A stretch of 64,000 nucleotides of DNA, taken from NCBI GenBank assembly GCA_965222645.1, contig OZ244968.1:62001-126000 (forward strand), read 5' to 3'. This document shows, piece after piece, positions 45,039-53,230 of the stretch. The translations under genes were made by a program, and so were the position numbers. Below the pieces are notes generated by a model. That model worked only from the letters and a program-made list of their open reading frames with translations. It searched no databases and was not told the origin of the DNA. The DNA is from JABDMH01 sp965222645. Its GTDB lineage: Bacteria > Bacteroidota > Bacteroidia > Chitinophagales > Saprospiraceae. Every line of letters starts with the position of its first letter. The first letter of the stretch is position 1.

Positions 45039-45668
45039 TCCATGCAGTTGGCTCGATACGCTGTCAATCACAAAACCCATATCCTCAGGATTATTCATAA
45101 AATCGATCTCATCTACATTGATAATGAGTAACTTGCCACGGTCGTAGTTGGTGATCCAATCTTCATAACGGTTATTGAGTTTCTTCAGGTAGTCCAGACT
45201 CATATTCCCTTCATACTCGCGTCCTCGTTCGTAAATATGACTTACTAAAGTCTGAATATTGGCCCGCAGGTATATCAGCAAATCCGGAGGAGAAATGTGC
45301 GAAGACATTGTTTGAAACAGGTCGATATAATTATCAAAATCTCGGCTCGACAACAATCCCATATCGTGCAGATTGGGTGCAAAAATGTGGGCATCCTCAA
45401 ATATGGTCCGGTCCTGAATGACCGTCCTGTCTCCGTTTAAGATCTTTAAGACTTGCTGGTATCGACTATTGAGAAAATAGATCTGGAGATTGAAAGCCCA
45501 TCGCTGCATATCGTTGTAAAAGTCAGCGAGGTAGGGATTGTCATCTGCATCTTCGTAATGCACATCCCAATCAAAGTATTTGGCGAGCTGTGTACTGAGA
45601 CTCGTCTTTCCGGCGCCGATGTTACCTGCGACAGCTATGTATTTTGCTTTGCGGTGGTCAGTGGACAA
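45030..45668 (-). CDS. Deoxynucleoside kinase
   Basis: A 212-residue P-loop kinase of the deoxyadenosine/deoxycytidine/thymidine-type family. IAVAGNIGAGKTSLSTQL is the Walker A loop; EDADDNPYLADFY and MQRWAFNLQIYFLNSRY bind the nucleoside; VIQDRTIFEDAHIF is the ERS/DRS-like block; and YLRANIQTLVSHIYERGREYE is the lid. It salvages deoxynucleosides. TTG start, since an in-frame stop lies just upstream. A small gene precedes it by 30 bases. Confidence 0.88.
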   Translation of the reverse strand: MSTDHRKAKYIAVAGNIGAGKTSLSTQLAKYFDWDVHYEDADDNPYLADFYNDMQRWAFNLQIYFLNSRYQQVLKILNGDRTVIQDRTIFEDAHIFAPNLHDMGLLSSRDFDNYIDLFQTMSSHISPPDLLIYLRANIQTLVSHIYERGREYEGNMSLDYLKKLNNRYEDWITNYDRGKLLIINVDEIDFMNNPEDMGFVIDSVSSQLHGLF

Positions 45669-45698
45669 TGATCAGATTTTGTGACGAAGATAAAACGA

Positions 45699-45863
45699 TT
45701 ATAAATTCTTCCCTTTTAGAAAAAAGAGTTGGGTGATTTTTGCCAGTTCATCATTATTTGTGGATTTTGTGATATAGAGGATCAGGACCTGTACACCGAA
45801 ATCTGGGCCAATGACATCAATTAAGTGGATTGACCGCAAGAAATCATCCAACTTGGACGTCAT
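45699..45863 (-). CDS. Hypothetical 54-residue protein upstream of the deoxynucleoside kinase
   Basis: ATG at 45863 to TAA at 45699. The product starts MTSKLDDFLRSIHLIDVIG and has an alternating hydrophobic pattern typical of a small alpha/beta fold (FGVQVLILYITKSTNN). The frame is intact in an otherwise gene-free gap, on the same strand and 30 bases ahead of the kinase, so it is probably real. I do not know a family. Confidence 0.4.
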   Translation of the reverse strand: MTSKLDDFLRSIHLIDVIGPDFGVQVLILYITKSTNNDELAKITQLFFLKGKNL

Positions 45864-45887
45864 ATAATCCCAGTTAGTCTATAAATT

Positions 45888-46184
45888 ATGGTAGATGTAA
45901 ATAGAGAACTTATTTTGAAACTCGAGTCTTTGGCCCGGCTTGAGCTATCTGAGGAGGAGAGAAACGCTATTCAGAAGGATCTGGAGTCGATACTTGAAAT
46001 GATCGAAAGAATGGATGAGGTCCAAACAAAAGGAATAGAGCCCCTGGTCCACATTCTGCAAGAGGGAAACTCCACCAGGAAGGATGAAGTAACTGGAGAA
46101 TTAACCAACGATCAAGCACTGTCAAACGCACCGGAGGCCAAGCCTCCGTTGTTCTCAGTGCCAAAGGTGATAAACCGCAGCTGA
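45888..46184 (+). CDS. gatC: Asp-tRNA(Asn)/Glu-tRNA(Gln) amidotransferase subunit C
   Basis: A 98-residue protein: LESLARLELSEEERNAIQ and DLESILEMIERMDEVQTKGI followed by LRxD-like STRKDEVTGELTNDQALSNAP and the C-terminal FSVPKVIN are the GatC pattern. It stabilises GatA in the GatCAB complex that makes Gln-tRNA(Gln) or Asn-tRNA(Asn). No gatA or gatB lies in the window. The next gene is 18 bases downstream. Confidence 0.92.
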   Translation: MVDVNRELILKLESLARLELSEEERNAIQKDLESILEMIERMDEVQTKGIEPLVHILQEGNSTRKDEVTGELTNDQALSNAPEAKPPLFSVPKVINRS

Positions 46185-46202
46185 TCAAATAAATCAAGAC
46201 CT

Positions 46203-46898
46203 ATGAATGATAAACCCGTAATTTCAGTTCGAAATCTCAAGAAGTTATATCAAATGGGTACCACGACCGTCCATGCTTTAAGTGGATTAGATCTGGATAT
46301 CTACACAAACGAGTTTGTGGCTCTCATGGGTCCCTCGGGGTCGGGCAAGTCCACACTCATGAATTTATTGGGATGTTTGGATACTCCCTCTGAGGGAGAC
46401 TATTTGCTGGGTGGCGAACGGGTGAGTGAGATGGATGACAATGATTTGGCAACTATTCGAAATAGGAGGATTGGTTTTGTTTTTCAGACCTTCAATCTTC
46501 TGCCCAGGCTTTCGGCGTTGGAGAATGTTGCACTACCGCTGGTTTATGCCGGGATTTCCAAAGATGCAAGGTTGAAAAGATCAAGAGAAGTTCTCGAGAC
46601 GGTAGGCCTTGGTGATCGTGTCGATCACAAACCTAATGAGCTATCGGGGGGACAAAGACAACGGGTAGCTGTTGCCCGGGCACTTGTCAACGATCCAACG
46701 ATAATTCTGGCTGATGAGCCTACGGGTAATCTTGATTCAAAGACTTCGGAGGAGATCATGGTCATGTTTGAGAGTCTTCACGAAGCTGGAAATACAATTA
46801 TCTTGGTGACCCACGAACCCGAGATTGCGGAACACGCCTTACGTATAGTTAGGTTGCGTGACGGTGCCATCGAAAGTGATGTGAAGAAGGCAGTTTGA
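46203..46898 (+). CDS. LolD/MacB-like ABC transporter ATPase
   Basis: A 231-residue ATP-binding subunit of the lipoprotein-releasing/MacB type. MGPSGSGKSTLMNLLGCLD (Walker A), FVFQTFNLLPRLSALENV (Q-loop), NELSGGQRQRVAVARAL (signature), IILADEPTGNLDS (Walker B) are complete. No permease gene is beside it, so its partner is encoded elsewhere. Functions in this family include lipoprotein release, macrolide export and cell-division (FtsE-like) complexes; which is meant cannot be told. Confidence 0.88.
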   Translation: MNDKPVISVRNLKKLYQMGTTTVHALSGLDLDIYTNEFVALMGPSGSGKSTLMNLLGCLDTPSEGDYLLGGERVSEMDDNDLATIRNRRIGFVFQTFNLLPRLSALENVALPLVYAGISKDARLKRSREVLETVGLGDRVDHKPNELSGGQRQRVAVARALVNDPTIILADEPTGNLDSKTSEEIMVMFESLHEAGNTIILVTHEPEIAEHALRIVRLRDGAIESDVKKAV

Positions 46899-46916
46899 GA
46901 ATTTGCATGATGTAAG

Positions 46917-47453
46917 ATGAAAGTCTACACGAAAAGAGGTGATGATGGAGATACGGGGCTTCTCGGCGGTCAGAGAGTACGTAAAGATCATATTAGAGTG
47001 GAAGCCTATGGTACTGTGGACGAGTTAAATTCTTCAATCGGATTTTTGCGAGACTCTATTGCCTGGTCACATCAACGCGAGATCTTGTTAAAGATTCAGA
47101 ATGTACTTTTTGAGGTAGGCTCGAGTATTGCGACTTCGGAAACCAGTAGCAAAGATTTCAACGGGTTGGGGACGGAGCCCGTCGCAGTCCTGGAAAATGC
47201 GATTGACAAAATGGAAGAAGATTTGCCCAGACTCAAGCATTTTATTATACCGGGAGGGCATCCCGTTGTATCATTTTGCCACATTTGCAGAACAGTGTGC
47301 AGAAGATGCGAGCGAAGAGTGGTGTCGCTGGCAGATGTGTCAGAAATTGATCCCACGATTGTTCCATTGTTGAATAGGCTATCGGATTTCTTATTTGTCT
47401 TGGCTCGATTTATTGCCCATCAGCACGGTGCTACAGAGATAAAATGGGAGTAA
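46917..47453 (+). CDS. PduO-type cob(I)alamin adenosyltransferase
   Basis: A 178-residue enzyme that adenosylates cob(I)alamin with ATP. KRGDDGDTGLLGGQRVRKDHIRVEAYGTVDELNS, spread over the N-terminus, is the ATP-binding signature (key residues Thr, Gly, Gly, Arg), and RTVCRRCERRVVSLADV with SDFLFVLARFI completes the family blocks. It provides adenosylcobalamin for mutases. The convergent DUF6580 gene is 42 bases away. Confidence 0.88.
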   Translation: MKVYTKRGDDGDTGLLGGQRVRKDHIRVEAYGTVDELNSSIGFLRDSIAWSHQREILLKIQNVLFEVGSSIATSETSSKDFNGLGTEPVAVLENAIDKMEEDLPRLKHFIIPGGHPVVSFCHICRTVCRRCERRVVSLADVSEIDPTIVPLLNRLSDFLFVLARFIAHQHGATEIKWE

Positions 47454-47495
47454 TTTTCACACCGACGCATGCGGATAGTCCATCTCCTAGGTGTG

Positions 47496-48065
47496 TTAGG
47501 AAATGTTTTTTGCTTGATATTTTGGGAAAAAATTGGGGATCGAGGCATAGAAGCCGAAGAACAGGGCACTGTAGAAAATATTGGCCAGAATCGTGTTAAG
47601 GAAAAATGGAAGAGCAGCTACGTACGCACTGACCAATCCCACTCCTGATTTGGGATACATAGGATCCATAAGAAACGATCCAAAGTTAGAAATGATAAAA
47701 AAGGCCAATGAAGCAACGACGGTACCTGCGAGCACCTGACCAGGTCTGACTTTGACGATGATCCTTTTGCCCACCCATACCATCATCACAAAACCGAGAT
47801 AGACCCAAATCATCCACTTGCTAAACCAGACAAACTCCGCCTCCTGAAATGCGGAATAGACAAAATTATTGAGGACGAGATCGGTGATCCACAAAGAAAT
47901 AAGCGGGATTAAATATGCCCATACCTGCTTTCTAAAATAAAATCCTGCAAAGAGTCCTACCGCTCCAACAGCCGTAAAATTGTGCCAGTGGGGAAGCAAT
48001 CTTGAAGCAGAAGCTATCAGGATCATTATGCTTCCTACCACTATTGCACGATCATTGATTTTCAT
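47496..48065 (-). CDS. DUF6580 family membrane protein
   Basis: A 189-residue inner-membrane protein with about five helices: IVVGSIMILIASASRLLP, VGAVGLFAGFYF, WAYLIPLISLWITDLVLNN, WMIWVYLGFVMMVWV and FLNTILANIFYSALFFGFY. SRLLPHWHNFTAVGA is the family's opening. Members are thought to be transport proteins and look like the S components of ECF transporters. It is convergent with the cobalamin adenosyltransferase, so a cobalamin-related role is possible but unproven. Confidence 0.8.
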   Translation of the reverse strand: MKINDRAIVVGSIMILIASASRLLPHWHNFTAVGAVGLFAGFYFRKQVWAYLIPLISLWITDLVLNNFVYSAFQEAEFVWFSKWMIWVYLGFVMMVWVGKRIIVKVRPGQVLAGTVVASLAFFIISNFGSFLMDPMYPKSGVGLVSAYVAALPFFLNTILANIFYSALFFGFYASIPNFFPKYQAKNIS

Positions 48066-48230
48066 AGTAAAAAATTGAGAATTTCAAAATTACAGCATTT
48101 CGTCTTATCCTCAAAATGACCCATAGCTGAGATACATCCTCTTTCATCAGCATGATTTTATGTATTATGAATTTTTGTCATGGTTTTTGCAGCTGTGAGA
48201 CCATAGGCCTATTAACCAAACCATGCCTTG

Positions 48231-48266
48231 AGATCTCATAGTGGTCAAAACTGTGGGATCTTTTTT
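48231..48266 (+). terminator. Terminator-like hairpin upstream of the M1 peptidase gene
   Basis: GATCTCATAGT (48232-48242) pairs with ACTGTGGGATC (48250-48260), with two G-U pairs and a GGTCAAA loop, followed by six T. On the plus strand the preceding gene ends almost 800 bases earlier. It may end a small RNA or act as an attenuator in the leader of the peptidase gene. Confidence 0.6.
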
Positions 48267-48370
48267 AATCCAGGCAAATGATAGGACAAGTTGAAAACAT
48301 TACTTTTGGAGGTAAATCCTTACGAAGTTCACTGGCTTTCTCGAACTTCATGAGGGAGATAAATACAAAT

Positions 48371-50233
48371 ATGAAGCTCCTGATATCAGCATGCACCTTT
48401 GTGCTTATTTTTAATGTACCTGAGGTTTTCGGTCAAAACTATCGATGGCAGCAGAAGGCGGACTACAGGATGAACATTGATTTTGATGTTGAAAATGATC
48501 GATTTAAAGGAGATCAGCTGCTGTTTTACTTTAACCAATCTCCGGATACTCTGTACCGGGTGTTCTACCATCTGTATTTTAATGCTTTTCAGCCGGGTAG
48601 CATGATGGATATTAGATCCAGAAGCTTACCGGATCCAGATCAACGAGTACGCGATCGTATAGGGCAGCTAAAAGACGATGAGATCGGATTCATCAAGGTG
48701 GAAGAATTGAAGCACAATGGCGAGGTGCTGGATCCTGTGACTCAAGGCACTGTACTGGAGGTCGAGCTGGCTAATCCCATTCCACCCAATTCCAGCACTG
48801 TCTTCGAGATGAAGTTTAGCGGTCAGGTGCCTCTACAGATCAGGCGTTCCGGACGTGACAACAAAGAGGGGATATCGTATTCAATGGCACAGTGGTATCC
48901 CAAAATGTGCGAATACGATGAGCAGGGATGGCATGCTAATCCCTATGTTGGCCGAGAGTTCTACGGTGTGTGGTCCAACTTTGATGTAAAAATTTCGATT
49001 GATCCCAGATACACAGTTGGGGCAACTGGTGTTTTGCAAAACGCTGATGTGATCGGCCACGGGTATGTAGACGAACAAATAAAACACAAGAGGAACAAAT
49101 CTATTACGTGGCATTTTAAAGCTGAAAACGTCCATGACTTTGTATGGGCTGCAGATCCCGATTACACCCATACCAGGGTTCTCACAGATGATGGAACTGA
49201 ATTGCACTTCTTTTATCAGGAGACAAAGAATAATAAAGACGCCTGGGAAGTGCTGCCAAGAGCGATGACCGAGGCGTGGTCAAGAATAGAGAAGCGCTTT
49301 GGAGAATATCCTTATCCATGTTACTCTTTTATCCAGGGCGGTGATGGCGGCATGGAATATCCCATGGCTACGCTGATCACCGGTGAGCGCTCGGTAGGAA
49401 GTCTGGTGGGAGTCTCCGTGCACGAGCTTATGCACAGTTGGTTTCAGATGGCTCTCGGCACCAATGAAAGTCTTTATGCATGGATGGACGAGGGATTTAC
49501 GTCTTTTGCGTCGACCATCATCATGAATGGATTGCGTCAGGCAAATATCATTCCTGGAAAATATCAGGACAAACCCTTTGTAAATACATATAACGGTTAT
49601 CGCAACCTGATCAAATCCGGTAAAGAAGAGCCCCTGTCGACACACGCTGATCACTTCAAAACGAATTTTGCATACGGAGCAGGATCTTATACGAAAGGAT
49701 CAGTTTTTCTAAAACAACTCGAGTATATTGTTGGGGTCGAGACATTTAGCCGTGCGATACTCCGGTATTACAATGAGTGGAAATTCAGACACCCAAATGC
49801 CAATGACTTGATTCGGGTGTTTGAGAAAGAGGCAGATATGGAATTGGATTGGTACAGAGAACAATTTATCAATAGCACAAATATTATTGAATACGAAGTC
49901 GGTGACCTCGTGGATTACGGCAACTCAAGTGCGGTGGTCTTGAGAAGGCTGGGGTCAATGCCAATGCCCGTTGATGTTCAGGTCGAGTACTCGGATGGAA
50001 GTACGAGCTGGCACACGATTCCGTTGGTGATTATGAGAGGAGCAAAGACGAATGATGGAGGTATGAAGGTGAAGGTAGAACCGGACTGGCCGTGGGTAAA
50101 TAGTGAATACGAACTTAAACTCGATGTGCCCTTAGCGCAAATAAAAACAGTGAGAATTGATCCTACACTGCGTCTAGCTGATTTCAATTTGGATAACAAT
50201 ATTCAAGGAGCTGGCAGGGTTAAATCTCCCTAG
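48371..50233 (+). CDS. M1 family zinc metallopeptidase, exported
   Basis: A 620-residue aminopeptidase-type enzyme from the ATG at 48371 with signal LLISACTFVLIFNVPEVFGQ; the frame is open back to 48278. GGMEYPMATL takes the place of the GxMEN exopeptidase motif, VSVHELMHSWFQMALG is the zinc-binding HExxH, and WMDEGFTSFAS gives the third ligand Glu 18 or so residues downstream. It cleaves peptides in the periplasm. A terminator-like hairpin precedes it by about 100 bases. Confidence 0.9.
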   Translation: MKLLISACTFVLIFNVPEVFGQNYRWQQKADYRMNIDFDVENDRFKGDQLLFYFNQSPDTLYRVFYHLYFNAFQPGSMMDIRSRSLPDPDQRVRDRIGQLKDDEIGFIKVEELKHNGEVLDPVTQGTVLEVELANPIPPNSSTVFEMKFSGQVPLQIRRSGRDNKEGISYSMAQWYPKMCEYDEQGWHANPYVGREFYGVWSNFDVKISIDPRYTVGATGVLQNADVIGHGYVDEQIKHKRNKSITWHFKAENVHDFVWAADPDYTHTRVLTDDGTELHFFYQETKNNKDAWEVLPRAMTEAWSRIEKRFGEYPYPCYSFIQGGDGGMEYPMATLITGERSVGSLVGVSVHELMHSWFQMALGTNESLYAWMDEGFTSFASTIIMNGLRQANIIPGKYQDKPFVNTYNGYRNLIKSGKEEPLSTHADHFKTNFAYGAGSYTKGSVFLKQLEYIVGVETFSRAILRYYNEWKFRHPNANDLIRVFEKEADMELDWYREQFINSTNIIEYEVGDLVDYGNSSAVVLRRLGSMPMPVDVQVEYSDGSTSWHTIPLVIMRGAKTNDGGMKVKVEPDWPWVNSEYELKLDVPLAQIKTVRIDPTLRLADFNLDNNIQGAGRVKSP

Positions 50234-50246
50234 CTGAGATAATTTT

Positions 50247-51728
50247 GTGAAGGACCCATTACTAAAGGTAGATCATCTTTCGGTTAGCTATAAAAGCGGT
50301 AATTCTTCACCAACTGCTGTGAGAGATGTTAGCTTTGAGATAAACAGGGGTGAGGTCCTGGCACTTATGGGTGAGACGGGGTCGGGAAAAAGCACGATCA
50401 GTAGAGCGATTCTAGGCACACTGAGCACAAATGCCAAATTGGAAAATGGCAGCACTATTACTTTTTTCCGCAAATCTTCAGAGGGTTCTCACGCGGTTAG
50501 AAATGCAGCCTCTTTGCCACAATATCCAATGCTAGCACTTAATCCCACGATGTCATGTGGGAAGCAAATCGAGGAAGTTTGTGCAGGGACAAGGAAGGAA
50601 CGCAGGGACAGGGTCCTGGATTTGCTCGAAGAATGTCGTTTGCCCGCCCAGGAGGTCTATGATGCCTTTCCACATCAATTGTCGTTGGGTCAGGTCCAAC
50701 GCGTATGCCTTGCTATTACTCTTGCTATTAAAGCTGACCTCATCATTGCAGACGAACCTTTTTCCTCACTTGACCGCGAAAACCGTGAGGTCCTCACGGT
50801 TCTGATGAAACGTTTTGTACATGATCGACAAATTGCAGTGTTGCTCATTACCCACGATGTCAGTCTTGTAAATAAGCTTGCCGATCGGTGGATTTACCTC
50901 CACACTGGTAAACAGATTGATGGGGATATCACGCCTTTGAGGGACAGTACTGAACGGCATAGAATTGTCAACGATCTGATGATGGCTGAGCAAGTGTTGA
51001 AGGAAAGAAGAACTGCACAACAATCAAAAGGTGCCGTCGTCTTGTCATGTCAAAAGTTGTGCTATACCTACCGGTCCCGTAGAGATTTTTGGTTCTTTAA
51101 ACGGGGAGCCAAACCGGCGATTCGAGGAGTTGATTTTTCAATTTGTGAAGCACAGATTGTAGGACTCTCCGGACCCTCGGGGTGTGGCAAGTCAACACTT
51201 GCCCTTATACTGGGAGGAGTCCTCAACGACTTTGAGGGTCAGCGGGTACTTCACGGAGATGATCGTCGGTCCTATTTTAGTGCGGTGCAGTATATCATGC
51301 AGGATTCGGCATCCTCGTTGCCCCCACTTGTGAGCGTCAGGGAGATGCTCAAAGATGCAATACTGGCATTTGCCGATGGTTATCTTGAGCGATCAGATAT
51401 ACAGGCACGTATTATAGACATATTAAATGATCTTGGGCTGCCGCACGAATACCAAAAAAAATGGGGTTATCAGCTGTCGGGCGGTGAAAAGCAGCGAGTG
51501 GCCTTAGCCCGGGCTCTGATCAACAGACCCAGACTTCTAATCCTGGATGAATCTCTCAGTGCACTTGACAGGCAAACCCAGGTCGACGTTCTGGATCTTC
51601 TGTTAGACCGGGTTTCGAGTCAAAAACTTGCCCTGGTTTTAGTAACCCATGATGATGTACTCCTGAAGAAATACGCAGATGTGATTTTGACCCTCGATGG
51701 AAGTGGAATGCCGGTTAGGATCGCATGA
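50247..51728 (+). CDS. Double ATPase of a peptide-type ABC transporter (DppD/DppF fused)
   Basis: A 493-residue protein holding two complete ABC domains. First: MGETGSGKSTISRAI, AASLPQYPMLALNP, SLGQVQRVCLAITLA, LIIADEPFSSLD. Second: GPSGCGKSTLALILGG, YIMQDSASSLPP, QLSGGEKQRVALARAL, LLILDESLSALD. The arrangement is that of fused oligopeptide/nickel ATPases; the permeases are not in the window. The first signature is LSLGQ, not LSGGQ. GTG start. It lies 13 bases downstream of the M1 peptidase and may import peptides released by it. Confidence 0.87.
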   Translation: MKDPLLKVDHLSVSYKSGNSSPTAVRDVSFEINRGEVLALMGETGSGKSTISRAILGTLSTNAKLENGSTITFFRKSSEGSHAVRNAASLPQYPMLALNPTMSCGKQIEEVCAGTRKERRDRVLDLLEECRLPAQEVYDAFPHQLSLGQVQRVCLAITLAIKADLIIADEPFSSLDRENREVLTVLMKRFVHDRQIAVLLITHDVSLVNKLADRWIYLHTGKQIDGDITPLRDSTERHRIVNDLMMAEQVLKERRTAQQSKGAVVLSCQKLCYTYRSRRDFWFFKRGAKPAIRGVDFSICEAQIVGLSGPSGCGKSTLALILGGVLNDFEGQRVLHGDDRRSYFSAVQYIMQDSASSLPPLVSVREMLKDAILAFADGYLERSDIQARIIDILNDLGLPHEYQKKWGYQLSGGEKQRVALARALINRPRLLILDESLSALDRQTQVDVLDLLLDRVSSQKLALVLVTHDDVLLKKYADVILTLDGSGMPVRIA

Positions 51729-51927
51729 CTGGGCAATCCCTGCCCTCTTTACCACGGATTGGCTTATTGTTCATGACGAATTTCAGCGGGGTTTGCAACC
51801 TTTTTGCAGGCCGATACGTCTATTATTTATGAAAACCTTAAGACAAATAACATAATTTTTTTAAGCCATATGTGTTTAATCCCTGTAAGAACCAATTTTT
51901 AAACAGCTTTACGAGAGCCACTGAATA

Positions 51928-52116
51928 ATGAAGACATATAAAAAAATCCTTCTGATTGCGCTTGTTTTAGTTTCGATGGCATGCTTCCTATATTTGAATT
52001 CTTCCAGCGGACTGGATTCGTCCCTTGCAGATTTTGGAATGGACACTTCAGAACTCACTGATGTCCGTATATCCAAGTTTGTGACCGAGATGCTCAAACG
52101 GGTCATCTTTATGTAG
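51928..52116 (+). CDS. Hypothetical small exported or membrane protein
   Basis: A 62-residue frame from ATG at 51928 with a signal-like N-terminus (YKKILLIALVLVSMACFLYL), then NSSSGLDSSLADFGMDTSEL and a short amphipathic end. No family recognised. It ends 13 bases before the convergent fmt gene. The 199 bases before it hold nothing else. Confidence 0.45.
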   Translation: MKTYKKILLIALVLVSMACFLYLNSSSGLDSSLADFGMDTSELTDVRISKFVTEMLKRVIFM

Positions 52117-52129
52117 GCAACAGAGTGTG

Positions 52130-53077
52130 TCATGGCGTTAGCCGCACAATAGATTGAGAATTTTTCAGGTCATATCCATTTAGAAAGGTGGTTGTAAACA
52201 TTGTTTTGCGACCCGACATTTTCAATTCCAGGATTTCAATCCATCCATCTGGAGTAGCTAACTTCAAGAATTTCTTACCGTCAGTTACGAAGGTGCCAGG
52301 CGCATAGATATGATCGATGATGTGGTAATCTACGCTATAGATTTTGCACTCTTTTTCGTCGATCATGATCCATGCACCAGGGTAAGGGCTGAGTCCCCTC
52401 ACAAAATTATACAGGGTCTCCGCAGATCCAACATTTATTTCACAGTCACCATGATAGATCTTGGGTGCTTTACTGGTGCTCAATATGGGTTGATCTTTCG
52501 GAATGACTGATCCGGAGAATATTGCGGTTGCTGTGCGGACAACAAGCGATGCCCCCAGCTCTTTCATCCGGTCATGTAATGTGCCCGCTGTGTCATTTTT
52601 CTCTATGTTGATCTTATGCTGCAGCAATATCTGTCCCGTGTCAATCTGCTTATCAATAAAGAAAGTTGTGAGTCCCGTCATCTTTTCCCCATTGATGATC
52701 GCCCAATTTATGGGAGCGGCACCCCGATAGGCTGGAAGAAGAGAGGCATGCAGATTTATTGTGCCATATTTAGGCATAGACCAAATGACTTCTGGCAGCA
52801 TCCGGAAAGCTACCACCACGGCCAGATCGGGTTTGAGTGTGCGAAACTTCTCTACAAAGGTTTTGGATTTCAAATTTTTTGGCTGCAGTACCGTGAGTTG
52901 ATGTGCCAGGGCAAACTGTTTCACAGCAGATTGGATTAATTTCCTTTTTCCCCGGCCACCGATCTTATCAGTCGAGGTGATCACAGCCACCAGCTCCCAA
53001 TCCCGGTGCTCATTAAGGGCTGCGAGACTATTCACCGCAAATTCCGGTGTGCCCATAAACACTATTCTTTTCTTCAT
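52130..53077 (-). CDS. fmt: Methionyl-tRNA formyltransferase
   Basis: A 315-residue enzyme that formylates Met-tRNAi with 10-formyl-THF. IVFMGTPEFAV opens the formyltransferase domain, NLHASLLPAYRGAAPINWAI carries the catalytic Asn-x-His and SLLP, FFIDKQIDTGQILLQ the catalytic Asp, and the C-terminal GAWIMIDEKECKIYS belongs to the tRNA-binding domain. I chose the ATG at 53077; a GTG at 53086 is also possible. 10-formyl-THF could come from Fhs, encoded in the same window. Confidence 0.94.
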   Translation of the reverse strand: MKKRIVFMGTPEFAVNSLAALNEHRDWELVAVITSTDKIGGRGKRKLIQSAVKQFALAHQLTVLQPKNLKSKTFVEKFRTLKPDLAVVVAFRMLPEVIWSMPKYGTINLHASLLPAYRGAAPINWAIINGEKMTGLTTFFIDKQIDTGQILLQHKINIEKNDTAGTLHDRMKELGASLVVRTATAIFSGSVIPKDQPILSTSKAPKIYHGDCEINVGSAETLYNFVRGLSPYPGAWIMIDEKECKIYSVDYHIIDHIYAPGTFVTDGKKFLKLATPDGWIEILELKMSGRKTMFTTTFLNGYDLKNSQSIVRLTP

Positions 53078-53230
53078 CGACACCACATGTTATTAATCAT
53101 GACCCGAAGTTACAATGTAAGGGAACTTTCACTACTTTGGGAATGGTTTAGATTACAACTTTTCCTGTGCAGATAACCCCTCCGACCGCAGTGATTGTTT
53201 AATGGGTTTTGATATTAAAAATTTCAACAA

